The notes under the pieces are model-generated. The model ran no database searches. It was not told the origin of the DNA and worked only from the letters and a program-made list of their open reading frames with translations. From Nocardia niigatensis NBRC 100131 (lineage in GTDB: Bacteria > Actinomycetota > Actinomycetes > Mycobacteriales > Mycobacteriaceae), in contig NZ_BAGC01000114.1 of the NCBI RefSeq assembly GCF_000308655.1, forward strand, positions 186,001-250,000: a DNA stretch of 64,000 nucleotides, in the 5' to 3' direction. Both the position numbers and the translations under genes were made by a program. Positions 1 through 8,278 of the stretch are shown piece after piece. Within the stretch, counting starts at the first letter, position 1, and each line of letters starts with the position of its first letter.

Positions 1-67
1 CCAGCAGCAGCGCGCGGGTGCGGAGACTCTTCTCCTGATGCTTGTTCGGGGGTAGACCGGATACCAC
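1..67 (-). CDS. Partial TetR-type regulator, N-terminus only
   Basis: An open frame runs off the left edge on the minus strand. A GTG at 67 opens a frame whose residues 9-22 (NKHQEKSLRTRALL) resemble the basic lead-in to helix 1 of TetR regulators. It would be divergent from the acyl-CoA dehydrogenase that starts at 143, a usual layout for a TetR repressor and its target. Only about 22 codons are visible, so both the family and the start are tentative. Confidence 0.35.
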   Translation of the reverse strand, partial: MVSGLPPNKHQEKSLRTRALLL

Positions 68-142
68 CTGGTCAGTCTAGCCGCCTTGCGAAATTGCATG
101 CTGCCTTGCACGCAATTGGGTGTCGGTCGTAATGTGACCGGT

Positions 143-1285
143 ATGCCCGTCGATCGTCTGCTGCCCACGCCCGAAGCCCGCGACCTCATCGAGCTCACTC
201 GCGATATCGCGGACAAGGTGCTCGAGCCTCAGGTCGTCGAGTACGAGAAGCAGGAGCGCTACCCCGCCGAGGCGTTCCGGGCGCTCGGCGCCGCGGGGCT
301 GCTGAGCCTGCCGTATCCGGAGGAGTTCGGCGGGGCCGGGCAGCCGTACGAGGTATACCTCCAGGTGCTCGAGGAGCTCGGCGCGCGCTGGGCGGCGGTC
401 GCGGTGGCGGTGAGCGTGCACAGCCTCTCGTGCCATCCGCTGTTCGCGTACGGCACCGAGGAGCAGAAGCAGCGCTGGCTGCCGGAGATGCTGTCCGGCA
501 ATCTGATCGGCGCCTACAGCCTGTCCGAGTCACACGCCGGCTCCGATGCCGCCGCCCTGCGCTGCCGGGCCGTCGAGGCCGACGGTGGCTATCGGATCAC
601 CGGCACCAAGGCGTGGATCACCAACGGCGGCAAGGCCGATTACTACACCCTGTTCGCGCGCACCGGCGAGGGCTCACGCGGCATCTCCTGCTTCCTGGTG
701 CCCGCCGACACCGAGGGTCTCTCGTTCGGCAAGCCCGAGGAGAAGATGGGCCTGCGCGCGGTCCCCACCACCACCGCCGCCTACGACAATGCCTTCCTGC
801 CGGCCGACCGCCTCATCGGCGAACCTGGCCAGGGTCTTCCCATCGCCTTCAGCGCCCTCGACTCCGGCCGTCTCGGCATCGCCGCGGTCGCCACCGGCAT
901 CGCCCAGCGCGCCCTCGACGACGCCGTCGCCTACGCCAAGGAGCGAGAAGCCTTCGGCCGCCCCATCATCGACCACCAGGGCCTCGGCTTCGTCCTCGCC
1001 GACATGGCCGCCGCCGTCGACTCGGCCCGCGCCACCTACCTCGACGCCGCCCGCCGCCGCGACGCCGGCCTCCCCTACTCCCGTCAGGCCAGCGTCGCCA
1101 AGCTCACCGCCACCGACGCCGCCATGAAGGTCACCACCGACGCCGTCCAGGTCTTCGGCGGCTACGGCTACACCCAGGACTTCCCCGTCGAGCGCTACAT
1201 GCGCGAAGCCAAGATCACCCAGATATTCGAGGGCACCAACCAGATCCAGCGCCTGGTCATCGCCCGGAGCCTGGCGAGCAGCTGA
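143..1285 (+). CDS. Acyl-CoA dehydrogenase (FadE family)
   Basis: Flavoprotein of 380 residues, the normal length for short/medium-chain acyl-CoA dehydrogenases. It introduces the alpha-beta double bond in acyl-CoA and passes electrons to ETF. Visible family signatures are the flavin-binding stretches YSLSESHAGSDAAAL and WITNGGKADYYT and the C-terminal FEGTNQIQ segment, whose Glu (about E363) is the expected catalytic base. The frame is open upstream to a TTG at 86 and a GTG at 134, but ATG 143 gives the standard N-terminus (MPVDRLLPTPEARDL). No strong ribosome-binding site is seen. Substrate chain length cannot be read from the sequence. A probable TetR gene is divergent to the left. Confidence 0.93.
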   Translation: MPVDRLLPTPEARDLIELTRDIADKVLEPQVVEYEKQERYPAEAFRALGAAGLLSLPYPEEFGGAGQPYEVYLQVLEELGARWAAVAVAVSVHSLSCHPLFAYGTEEQKQRWLPEMLSGNLIGAYSLSESHAGSDAAALRCRAVEADGGYRITGTKAWITNGGKADYYTLFARTGEGSRGISCFLVPADTEGLSFGKPEEKMGLRAVPTTTAAYDNAFLPADRLIGEPGQGLPIAFSALDSGRLGIAAVATGIAQRALDDAVAYAKEREAFGRPIIDHQGLGFVLADMAAAVDSARATYLDAARRRDAGLPYSRQASVAKLTATDAAMKVTTDAVQVFGGYGYTQDFPVERYMREAKITQIFEGTNQIQRLVIARSLASS

Positions 1286-1304
1286 GGCCGGCGTCGGTGC
1301 GGCG

Positions 1305-1679
1305 CTAGCCCCAGGAGCCGGTCGGCACCTGGGAACTCGGCGCGGCGCCGGTGATGTTCCAGGAGCTCATGACGTCACCGCCCGTGCAGCCGGGAGTCAG
1401 GGTTGCCTGTCCGTGCGCCGGGACGGTGAAGCGGAAGCCCTCGGGTTCGAGGCTGGTCGTCGAGGTGTCGTTCCCGTTCTGGTACGTCGGAAAGTTCCAG
1501 TGGATGCACAGCGCGGTGCCGGAGACGACGTAGTCCTCATCGTTGTCATTGGTGCAGTTGGTGCCCGCGCACGCGACACCCGGCACGATGTCGTCCGCTG
1601 CCGCTGTCGGCGCGAGCAGTGCAGTCGTGGCGGCGATGCCTGCGAAGGCCGCCAGGGTCACGATCGAACATGTCCTCAT
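1305..1679 (-). CDS. Small secreted protein
   Basis: A 124-residue protein starting at ATG 1679 behind GGGGGAAA. An export signal covers residues 1-28 (hydrophobic core AAFAGIAATTALLA, likely cleavage after TAAA). The mature part is about 95 residues with four Cys (motif CAGTNC, then a CIHW Cys and a PGC Cys), so two disulfides are possible. It ends in a Gly/Ser/Thr-rich tail. I do not recognise the family. It converges with the acyl-CoA dehydrogenase with only 19 bases between the stops. Confidence 0.7.
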   Translation of the reverse strand: MRTCSIVTLAAFAGIAATTALLAPTAAADDIVPGVACAGTNCTNDNDEDYVVSGTALCIHWNFPTYQNGNDTSTTSLEPEGFRFTVPAHGQATLTPGCTGGDVMSSWNITGAAPSSQVPTGSWG

Positions 1680-1856
1680 TACATTTCCCCCTCGGCCGAT
1701 CGGTTCGCCTCGACAGTAGATGCCGAATCGGCTGCGCCACAACGTGTTCATCTCCCCACGACCAGCATTCGACCATATCCTCGACGGACGTGGCGGCCCC
1801 GCAGCCGGTGACCTTCTCGAAGTCCTATGCTGAGCTCAGGCCACCGAGGAGGTGTC

Positions 1857-2051
1857 ATGAGACGTATCGTCTCCGCCGTGATCGGCGTCGTGCTGTGCGT
1901 CGTCGGAGTGATCTGGATGGCGCAGGGCGCCGGTTCCCTGCACGGGTCGCCGATGACCGGGCACTCCGAGTGGAGTTATCTCGGTGGGGTTCTCGTCGTG
2001 ATCGGGGCGGGCCTGCTGCTCTGGACCGGGTACCGGTCGCTACGGCGCTGA
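1857..2051 (+). CDS. Small two-helix membrane protein
   Basis: A 64-residue protein with a strong GGAGG at 1848-1852 before ATG 1857. Hydrophobic helices lie at about residues 4-24 and 42-57, joined by a short polar loop (HGSPMTGHSEW), and the C-terminus is basic (GYRSLRR). It is a probable inner-membrane protein of unknown function. It stands alone and converges with the FAD monooxygenase. Confidence 0.65.
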   Translation: MRRIVSAVIGVVLCVVGVIWMAQGAGSLHGSPMTGHSEWSYLGGVLVVIGAGLLLWTGYRSLRR

Positions 2052-2103
2052 CCGGCGGTCAGCCGGGAAATCGACACGGCCACATCCGGGATGGAACGCC
2101 GAA

Positions 2104-2132
2104 GGCCCGCGACGGCGCGGACCCCGCGGGCC
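2104..2132. terminator. Hairpin between convergent genes
   Basis: Perfect 8-bp arms GGCCCGCG (2104-2111) and CGCGGGCC (2125-2132) flank a 13-base loop, just past the stop of the FAD monooxygenase (2136, minus strand) and 50 bases past the small membrane gene. There is no T-run. It could serve both directions. Confidence 0.45.
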
Positions 2133-2135
2133 AGC

Positions 2136-3350
2136 TCAGGCATCGACCGGCCGGTCCCAGTCGATGACGAAGCGGTGGACGGGCCCGAACATCTTCTCCG
2201 GCTCGAGGAAGGTGCGGGTGGCGATCGGCATCATGAGGCCGAAGAGGGCCTTGGCGACCGGGCCGGAGGTCTTGCCGTTGTTGGTCTTCGCCGCATTGTC
2301 CGAGATTTTCTCGACGCGGGGGCGGCGCAGGCTCTCGTAGGCCGCGAAAGCCGCTACCGGGTCCGGGATGTCGCGCAGGCAGCGGGCCAGCTCGATCGCC
2401 GACTCGATGGCCAGGGACGCACCCTGGCCGGAGCTGGAGGACGGGGCGTGCACGGCGTCGCCGACCAGGACGGCGCGGCCACGGAACCAGTTGGGCACGT
2501 GGGGCATCCGCTCCATCGGGCCGGTGATGATCATGTCGTCGACGCCGGCCTCGGCGAACAGCTGTTCGCCGGGGGTGTCGCCGACGTGGGCGGCGCGCAG
2601 CTCGGCCAGCCAGTCCTCGGCGGGCACGGCCTTGGCCTCGGCGAGGGTCATGGGCTGTTTCTGCGGGAAGTTGCTGAAGAAGACATGCTTGCCGTCGGGC
2701 TGCCGCCAGTAACCGTAGAAGGCGCGCTTGCCGAAGGCGAAGTGCATGGCCTCGATATCGCCCGCACCGCCGTCGGAAAGCCTTCCGTCCGGGGTGAATT
2801 CGCCGAAGCCGAAGCTCATCAGGCCGGTGTATTCAGGGTCCGGGGCCTGCGGGTCGATGAGGGTGCGCACGGTGGAGTGGATGCCGTCCGCGCCGATCAG
2901 GATGTCGCCGCAAGCGGTGGTGCCGTCCTCGAATTGGGCGATCACCCCCGTCTCGGTCTGCTCGATGTCGACCAGTCGCTTGCCGTGCTCGATGGTGATG
3001 CCGTTGGCGACCGCGTGGTCGTGCAGCACCCGGAACAGGTCCGAGCGCAGCATGGTGCAGCTCGGCGGCAGACCGGGCAGCGCGTCGACCCGCATCAGCG
3101 TGCGGCCCGTCCCGGTTTCCATCACCATGCTGTGCAGCGGATGCCCGGCGGCCTCCACCAGCTTGTCCGCGCCGATGATCCCCAGTGCCGCGAGACCGTT
3201 CGGCGCGACGGTGAGCATCGCCCCCGTGTCGGCCGCCGCCGGATACGCCTCGTACACCGTCGCCTCGATGCCGGCCTTCCGCAGAGCCAGCGCGGTCACC
3301 GGGCCCGCGATGCCGCCGCCGATGATCAGTGCCTTCTTGATGCCGTTCAT
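2136..3350 (-). CDS. FAD-dependent monooxygenase (PHBH/UbiH-like)
   Basis: A 404-residue flavoprotein of the aromatic hydroxylase type. The N-terminal dinucleotide fold has GGGIAG at residues 11-16 and an acidic end of strand 2 (E34). A DG motif (GADGIHSTVR) and the GD motif (VLVGDAVHAPSSSSGQGAS) complete the three FAD/NADPH signatures. Such enzymes hydroxylate small aromatic or polyketide substrates; the substrate here cannot be told. It is transcribed alone from a promoter at 3402-3431 overlapped by two direct repeats. No regulator gene is adjacent. Confidence 0.88.
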   Translation of the reverse strand: MNGIKKALIIGGGIAGPVTALALRKAGIEATVYEAYPAAADTGAMLTVAPNGLAALGIIGADKLVEAAGHPLHSMVMETGTGRTLMRVDALPGLPPSCTMLRSDLFRVLHDHAVANGITIEHGKRLVDIEQTETGVIAQFEDGTTACGDILIGADGIHSTVRTLIDPQAPDPEYTGLMSFGFGEFTPDGRLSDGGAGDIEAMHFAFGKRAFYGYWRQPDGKHVFFSNFPQKQPMTLAEAKAVPAEDWLAELRAAHVGDTPGEQLFAEAGVDDMIITGPMERMPHVPNWFRGRAVLVGDAVHAPSSSSGQGASLAIESAIELARCLRDIPDPVAAFAAYESLRRPRVEKISDNAAKTNNGKTSGPVAKALFGLMMPIATRTFLEPEKMFGPVHRFVIDWDRPVDA

Positions 3351-3401
3351 GACTATCGCCTTCCGCGAATCCTTCGATCACCCACGCGACCGCCTGCAGC
3401 G

Positions 3402-3436
3402 ATAGTATCGACGCAACTAGTCTCCACGCAACTAGT
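3402..3436 (-). promoter_or_regulatory. Promoter with two ACGCAACTAGT direct repeats
   Basis: Read on the minus strand, TTGCGT (3431-3426) and TACTAT (3407-3402) are separated by 18 bases and form a plausible -35/-10 pair for the FAD monooxygenase. Two exact copies of the 11-mer ACGCAACTAGT (3411-3421 and 3426-3436, 15 bases apart) cover the -35 box and the spacer. Each contains the palindrome ACTAGT, and the outer copy extends into a GCAACTAGTTTGTGC dyad. This is the usual position for a TetR or MarR repressor. Confidence 0.55.
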
Positions 3437-3445
3437 TTGTGCGAC

Positions 3446-3484
3446 AAAAAGGGGCCTCACCGGGGAGAAGCCCCGATGAGGCCC
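3446..3484 (-). terminator. Intrinsic terminator of msrB-msrA
   Basis: On the minus strand a long hairpin is followed by five T. Arms GGGCCTCA (3452-3459) and TGAGGCCC (3477-3484) continue, after one mismatch, into CGGGG/CCCCG around the loop AGAAG. The T-run lies at 3450-3446. It starts 9 bases after the msrA stop and separates the operon from the monooxygenase promoter. Confidence 0.85.
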
Positions 3485-3492
3485 GCTCGGAT

Positions 3493-4005
3493 CTACGCCG
3501 TGGCCTGCCGCTTCGGCAGCTTCCAGCCCGGCCGAGGGAAGTGGCAGGTGTAGCCGTTCGGGTAGCGCTCCAGGTAGTCCTGATGCTCCGGCTCGGCCTC
3601 CCAGAACGTGCTCGCCGGGGTCACCTCGGTGACCACCTTGCCCGGCCACAGGCCCGAGGCGTCGACGTCGGCGATGGTGTCCTCCGCGACCCGCTTCTGC
3701 TCGTCGTCCAGATAGAAGACCGCGGAGCGGTAGCTCGACCCGATGTCATTGCCCTGACGGTCCTTGGTGCTCGGATCGTGGATCTGGAAGAAGAACTCCA
3801 GCAGCGCACGGTAATCCGTCCGCGCCGGGTCATAGACGATCTCCACCGCCTCCGCGTGCCCGGGGTGATTGCGGTAGTTCGGGTTGTCATTGCTGCCACC
3901 CGTGTAGCCCACCCGGGTCGACAGCACGCCCGGCTGCTTCCGGATGAGATCCTGCATGCCCCAGAAGCATCCGCCGGCCAGAATCGCGGTTCGTGTGTCG
4001 GTCAC
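3493..4005 (-). CDS. msrA: Peptide methionine-S-sulfoxide reductase MsrA
   Basis: A 170-residue cytosolic repair enzyme that reduces the S-epimer of methionine sulfoxide, free or in proteins. The catalytic motif GGCFWG places the sulfenic-acid Cys at C13; C154 in GYTCHF is the likely resolving Cys, recycled by thioredoxin. The family pieces GYTGGSNDNPNY, GHAEAVEIVYDP and FFQIHDPS are all present. Its ATG overlaps the msrB stop by 4 bases, so the two are translationally coupled and together repair both sulfoxide epimers. Confidence 0.97.
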   Translation of the reverse strand: MTDTRTAILAGGCFWGMQDLIRKQPGVLSTRVGYTGGSNDNPNYRNHPGHAEAVEIVYDPARTDYRALLEFFFQIHDPSTKDRQGNDIGSSYRSAVFYLDDEQKRVAEDTIADVDASGLWPGKVVTEVTPASTFWEAEPEHQDYLERYPNGYTCHFPRPGWKLPKRQATA

Positions 4006-4457
4006 GCTTCCTCCTTCGTGAACAGAGACTTGTACTGCCCGTAGCCTTCAGCCTCGAGCTGGTCGAGATGGATGAACCGCAGCGACGCCGAGTTGATGCA
4101 GTAGCGCAGCCCGCCCGCATCCCGCGGCCCATCGGTGAACACATGGCCCAGATGGCTGTCACCGTGCGCCGAGCGCACCTCGGTCCGGATCATGAAATGA
4201 CTCAGATCCCGCTTCTCGACGACATTGCCCGAGTCGATCGGCCTGGTGAAACTCGGCCAGCCCGATCCGCTCTCGAACTTGTCCGTCGACGCGAACAACG
4301 GCTCACCGGACACCACATCCACATAGATACCAGGCTCGTGGTTGGCCCAGTACTCGCCCGTGAACGCCCGCTCGGTCCCGTTCTCCTGCGTGACGTGATA
4401 CTGCTCAGGCGACAGCGCGGCCACAGCCGCCGGATTCCGGTTGTACTCCCGTGTCAC
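4002..4457 (-). CDS. msrB: Peptide methionine-R-sulfoxide reductase MsrB
   Basis: A 151-residue protein that reduces the R-epimer of methionine sulfoxide. The catalytic Cys is C120 in the RYCINSASLRF motif; GSGWPSF and the His-rich GDSHLGHVF segment are the other hallmarks. The structural CxxC pairs that bind zinc in many MsrB proteins are absent: the first site reads VVSGEPLF, so this is a zinc-free form. It is the promoter-proximal gene of msrB-msrA. Confidence 0.96.
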   Translation of the reverse strand: MTREYNRNPAAVAALSPEQYHVTQENGTERAFTGEYWANHEPGIYVDVVSGEPLFASTDKFESGSGWPSFTRPIDSGNVVEKRDLSHFMIRTEVRSAHGDSHLGHVFTDGPRDAGGLRYCINSASLRFIHLDQLEAEGYGQYKSLFTKEEA

Positions 4458-4567
4458 ATGACCTCCTTGATCGGCCTCAGCTACAACCCACCCTGCCCGC
4501 TCGAAAGTCCGCCCTCAACCCCGCGTCATACTTCTGTCACGATTGGCCGCCGGGGCATACTCACCAG

Positions 4568-5260
4568 GTGAACGCGCCCGGGGACGATACCGACGACGAC
4601 CAGGTACCCGCGTGGGCCCGGCGTACGGCCGGGGAATCGCGATGGGCCGCCACGGCGGCCATCATGGGGATTCTGATCCTGCAGCTCTATCTGCCGAGAC
4701 AGTTCGTGGTCGGACCTGGCTGGGTGGTACCGGGAATCGGACTGCTACTGCTCGCCATCTTGATGGTCAGCAGTCCGGTCCGGCTGGACCGCGACGACGT
4801 ACGTTTGCGGCGATTCAGTCTGCTGCTGATGGCGGTGCTCGGATTCGCCATGGTGTGGTCGGTGTACCGCCTGGTGCAGGCACTGATCAATGGCACGGTC
4901 AGCGATAACCCAGCGGGCCTTCTGGCCTCCGGCGGCTCGATCTGGCTCACCAACGTGCTCGTATTCGCGCTCTGGTATTGGGATTTGGATCGCGGCGGCC
5001 CGGCCGCCCGAGCCCACGCCCGCCAGCCCTATCCCGATTTCCTCTGGGTGCAGATGCAGAATCCGTCACTCACGCATCCCGATTGGGAGCCGCAATTTCC
5101 GGATTACCTGTATCTGTCGTTCACCAACGCCACCGCGTTCAGCCCGACGGATGTGATGCCGATGTCCCGCTGGGCCAAAACGCTGATGTTGGTGCAGTCG
5201 GCGATCTCGCTCGTCACCGTGAGCCTGGTCATCGCCCGCGCGGTGAATGTCCTGAAGTGA
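4568..5260 (+). CDS. Multi-pass membrane protein, DUF1345-like
   Basis: A GTG at 4568 gives 230 residues. An acidic N-terminus (PGDDTDDDQVP) precedes hydrophobic helices near residues 27-43, 48-64, 83-103, 118-135 and 200-222. The stretches TNVLVFALWYWDLDRGGP and YLYLSFTNATAFSPTD resemble DUF1345 integral membrane proteins, whose function is unknown. The frame is open back to 4451, but that would overlap the divergent msrB start. Family assignment is from memory of the motif pattern, not a search. Confidence 0.7.
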   Translation: MNAPGDDTDDDQVPAWARRTAGESRWAATAAIMGILILQLYLPRQFVVGPGWVVPGIGLLLLAILMVSSPVRLDRDDVRLRRFSLLLMAVLGFAMVWSVYRLVQALINGTVSDNPAGLLASGGSIWLTNVLVFALWYWDLDRGGPAARAHARQPYPDFLWVQMQNPSLTHPDWEPQFPDYLYLSFTNATAFSPTDVMPMSRWAKTLMLVQSAISLVTVSLVIARAVNVLK

Positions 5261-5281
5261 CGATCGACCGGGCCGTCGAAC

Positions 5282-5974
5282 TCACTTCAGCATCGACACA
5301 TCGCTGATCAGCCACTTGCCATCGGCTTGCTCCTCGACCGTCATCGACATACTCAGCATTACGTCGCGAGGATCGCTGCTCTGCACATTGGTCGTGGTCT
5401 GCTTCGCGACCACGACGACCTGCGCGGTGTGGCCGGTGAACGACACCAGTCCGCAATGGGTGTCGGAAACAGTGTTCCGGACCTGACTTCTGACCATCAC
5501 GTCCTTCATACTGCCGATCGTGTCCGAGAAGGTCTGATGGAATGATCCGGTGCTCGCGTTCAGCACCGCCGAGAAGTCCTGATCCAGTTTCGTGTAGTCG
5601 TAGGTGCCCATCAGCGACGCAAAGTCACACGCTGCCTGCAGCGCCGCCGTCCGCTGCGCATCCGAACCGGTGCCCGTGGTCGAAACCTGTTGGCTCAGTT
5701 CGTTCGCCGTGGAGCGCTCATTCGAATAGAGCAGGAATCCGGCGACGGTACCCGCGATACCCAGCGCCGCCAGCGCGCTCGCGATCACCAGCGGCACCAC
5801 GCTGCGCCGCGGCGGCACCGGTTGCGGCGGACCATAGTGATACTGCGGCGGAACGGGCGGCGGGAAGTAGGGCGCCGACACCGCCGGTGGCGCGCTCGGA
5901 ACCGGCTGCGCCGCCGGCGGAATCGACTGTGCCTCGGATTCCGCGGAATCGGATCCGGACGTAGGCGCGGACAT
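5282..5974 (-). CDS. Mce-associated-type membrane protein
   Basis: A 230-residue protein starting at ATG 5974 after AGGAGGGGG. A Pro-rich cytoplasmic N-terminus (about residues 15-60) is followed by one transmembrane helix (about 63-83, VVPLVIASALAALGIAGTVAG) and an extracytoplasmic domain. The pattern AALQAACDFASLMGTYDYTKLDQDF...LNASTGSFHQTF is typical of Mce-associated (Mam/Mas) proteins, which accompany Mce lipid importers. No mce operon lies in the window, so this is an orphan copy. It converges with the DUF1345-like gene. Confidence 0.75.
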   Translation of the reverse strand: MSAPTSGSDSAESEAQSIPPAAQPVPSAPPAVSAPYFPPPVPPQYHYGPPQPVPPRRSVVPLVIASALAALGIAGTVAGFLLYSNERSTANELSQQVSTTGTGSDAQRTAALQAACDFASLMGTYDYTKLDQDFSAVLNASTGSFHQTFSDTIGSMKDVMVRSQVRNTVSDTHCGLVSFTGHTAQVVVVAKQTTTNVQSSDPRDVMLSMSMTVEEQADGKWLISDVSMLK

Positions 5975-6003
5975 ATCTCTCCCCCTCCTTCGAACGTGCC
6001 GCG

Positions 6004-6237
6004 TCAGCGGTTGAACCACATATCCGCGACGAGCATGACCACCGCGACGCCGACGAAGGCGGCGGCGAAGCCGATGGACTGGCCGATGGTGCCGACGATG
6101 CCGGCGGCGAGGAACAGCGTCAGCACGGGCGCCCAGACGAACATGTCCGGCGGGCCGAAGGTGCGCTGCTTGCGGGCAGCGGCAGCGCTCGAGGCGGGTT
6201 GACGGCGTTGCGGGGTTCCGCGTCCGGGTGTAGTCAC
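6004..6237 (-). CDS. Small membrane protein downstream of hemH
   Basis: About 77 residues from a GTG at 6237, 10 bases past the hemH stop. The N-terminal half is basic and polar (GRGTPQRRQ, AAARKQR). The C-terminal half has two hydrophobic helices (about 33-49 and 54-72) ending MWFNR. The start is uncertain because no clear ribosome-binding site is present. It is probably co-transcribed with hemH. Function unknown. Confidence 0.5.
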   Translation of the reverse strand: MTTPGRGTPQRRQPASSAAAARKQRTFGPPDMFVWAPVLTLFLAAGIVGTIGQSIGFAAAFVGVAVVMLVADMWFNR

Positions 6238-6247
6238 CTGGGCGACA

Positions 6248-7336
6248 CTACAATTCGGCGGCCGCCGGTGCCACCGCGGGGCGGCGGGGCGGGAGCGCGC
6301 AGCAGCCGACGACGCACGGCGCACCGTTGACCGTGCAGCCCAGAGCGGTGATGTCGCTCAGGCGGGCCGGGGCGGCGGCAGTGCGGTATTCGTCCACCAG
6401 GTCGGCGACCATCTGGGCATAGCGCGGGTCCGGACCGGGGGTGGCGGCGCGGGCGAAAGCCATCCCGAGTTCGGCGGCCCGCTCTTTCGCCTCGTTGTCC
6501 AGGTCCCAGATGACCTCGAGGTGGTCGGAGACGAATCCGACCGGGCACACCACGACCGCGTCCACGCCGCGCTCGGCGAGGGCGTCGAGGTGGTCGACGA
6601 TATCGGGGTCCAGCCACGGGATCTGCGGCGGGCCGGAGCGCGACTGCCACACCAGGTCGTAGTCGTCGAATCCGGTTGCGGCGGCGCACAATCGGGCCGC
6701 CTCGGCGACCTGACGACTGTAGAGGCGCTGTTCGGCGGGCGGCCCGGAGGCGACATCGGCCGAGACCGGCACCGAGTGCGCGGTGAAGACCAGGCGGGCC
6801 GAAGCGCGCTTGTCCTCGGGCAGCTCCGCGACGGCCGCGCGGATCGAATCCGCGAAAGTGCCGATGAACAGCGGATGGTCGAAATACTGGCGCAGCTTCA
6901 CCAATTCGGGCGCATCGGCGACCGCGGTCCGGGCCCGCACGATGTCCTCGTGGTACTGCAGACAGCCGGAGTACCCGCCCCATGCCGAGGTCGGGAACAC
7001 CAGCGCCGACCGGACACCGTCGGCGCGCATGCGCGCGACGGTCTCCTCGACCATCGGATGCCAGTTGCGGTTGCCGAAGTACACCGGCAGATCGATACCG
7101 CGCGTGGCGAATTCGGCCTCGATGGCCTTGATGATGTCCAGGTTCAGGGCATTGATCGGCGATACCCCGCCGAAGTGCAGGTAGTGCTGTGCGACTTCGG
7201 CGAGACGCTCCGGCGGCACGCCCCGCCCCCGAGTGACGTTCTCCAGGAACGGCATCACGTCCTCGGGGCGCTCGGGACCGCCGAAGGACAGCAGTAGCAG
7301 GGCGTCCACTTCACGAGCCGTGGGCTCCGCGGCCAC
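6248..7336 (-). CDS. hemH: Ferrochelatase (coproporphyrin ferrochelatase type)
   Basis: A 362-residue class I ferrochelatase that inserts Fe2+ into the porphyrin. In Actinobacteria the substrate is coproporphyrin III (CpfC route). LLSFGGPE starts the chain; the catalytic His is in FTAHSVP and the metal-relaying Glu in VSDHLEVIWDLD. Cys residues in YSGCLQYH and in the C-terminal GCTVNGAPCVVGCC cluster match the [2Fe-2S] ligands of the mycobacterial enzyme. It is the last main gene of the moxR1-to-hemH minus-strand block, 33 bases after inhA. Confidence 0.95.
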   Translation of the reverse strand: MAAEPTAREVDALLLLSFGGPERPEDVMPFLENVTRGRGVPPERLAEVAQHYLHFGGVSPINALNLDIIKAIEAEFATRGIDLPVYFGNRNWHPMVEETVARMRADGVRSALVFPTSAWGGYSGCLQYHEDIVRARTAVADAPELVKLRQYFDHPLFIGTFADSIRAAVAELPEDKRASARLVFTAHSVPVSADVASGPPAEQRLYSRQVAEAARLCAAATGFDDYDLVWQSRSGPPQIPWLDPDIVDHLDALAERGVDAVVVCPVGFVSDHLEVIWDLDNEAKERAAELGMAFARAATPGPDPRYAQMVADLVDEYRTAAAPARLSDITALGCTVNGAPCVVGCCALPPRRPAVAPAAAEL

Positions 7337-7369
7337 CGCTCTCCTCCTTGTACTCGAACCGTTTCCGGA

Positions 7370-8209
7370 TCAGTTGGCGCCGAAACCGGCTTCCGGGAAC
7401 CAGGTGTTGTGGCTGGCGCCACCGTCGACGTAGATGATCGAACCGGTGGTGCCCGGCAGCCAGTCCGACAGCATGGCCACGATGGACTTGGCCACCACGG
7501 TCGGGTCGTCGACGTCCCAGCCGATCGGGGACGCGCCGTCCCAGTACTCGTTGAGCATGTTCAGCTGCTTGGCGTCATCGGTGGCGGTGCCGGCGATGGC
7601 CTTGGCGGCGAGGGTCTTGATCGGGCCGGCCGCGATCAGGTTGGACCGGATCTTCTTGGCATTGCCGACTTCCCGCGCCACATAGCGGTTCACCGACTCC
7701 AGCGCGGCCTTGGCCACGCCCATCCAGTTGTAGTACGGCATGGCGGTGCGCGGGTCGAAGTCCATGCCCACGATCGAGCCGCCCTCGTTCATGGCGGGCA
7801 GCACCGCGCGGGCCAGCGAGGCATAGGACCAAGCGGAGATCTCGAACGCCTTGGCGGCATCCGGGCCCGGGCCGTCCAGGAACGCCACGGCGTCGGGACC
7901 CATCAGGGTCTTGGGTGCGAACGCGATCGAGTGCAGCACGCCGTCGATGCCCTCGGGCGCCAGCTCACGCAGCTTCTCCGGCAGCACGGCCAGATCCTCT
8001 TCGCTGGTGACGTCCAGGCCGATGGCCGGCGGCACCTCCTGCGGCAGGCGCTTGGCGATGCGGTCGATGAGCCGAAGCCGCTCCGGGATGCCGGTGATGA
8101 TCACCTTCGCGCCCTGCTCCTGTGCGACCGCGGCCGCGTGGAAGGCGATGGAGGAATCGGTGATGATGCCGGTGATGAGGACGGTCTTGCCTTCGAGCAA
8201 TCCAGCCAT
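7370..8209 (-). CDS. inhA: NADH-dependent enoyl-ACP reductase InhA
   Basis: A 279-residue FAS-II reductase that saturates trans-2-enoyl-AcpM during mycolic-acid chain elongation. The NADH fold has TGIITDSSIAFH; the catalytic pair is Y160 and K167 in PYYNWMGVAK. S94 of the M. tuberculosis enzyme, a site of isoniazid resistance, is present as S94 in GVLHSIAF, and I16 is also kept. It follows fabG1 by 69 bases as in mycobacteria. Presence of inhA strongly supports a mycolate-bearing host. Confidence 0.97.
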   Translation of the reverse strand: MAGLLEGKTVLITGIITDSSIAFHAAAVAQEQGAKVIITGIPERLRLIDRIAKRLPQEVPPAIGLDVTSEEDLAVLPEKLRELAPEGIDGVLHSIAFAPKTLMGPDAVAFLDGPGPDAAKAFEISAWSYASLARAVLPAMNEGGSIVGMDFDPRTAMPYYNWMGVAKAALESVNRYVAREVGNAKKIRSNLIAAGPIKTLAAKAIAGTATDDAKQLNMLNEYWDGASPIGWDVDDPTVVAKSIVAMLSDWLPGTTGSIIYVDGGASHNTWFPEAGFGAN

Positions 8210-8278
8210 GGGGTGGTCGGTTCTCCTCTTTGAAAAGTGCCGGGGTGGAGGGGTCCGGGTCGAGCCTGAGCGGAAAGC

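Noticed and set aside
2091..3479. 462-codon plus-strand frame opposite the FAD monooxygenase
   Set aside because: Antisense shadow; the minus strand has all FAD signatures, and this frame has Gln/His/Arg-rich composition with no family.
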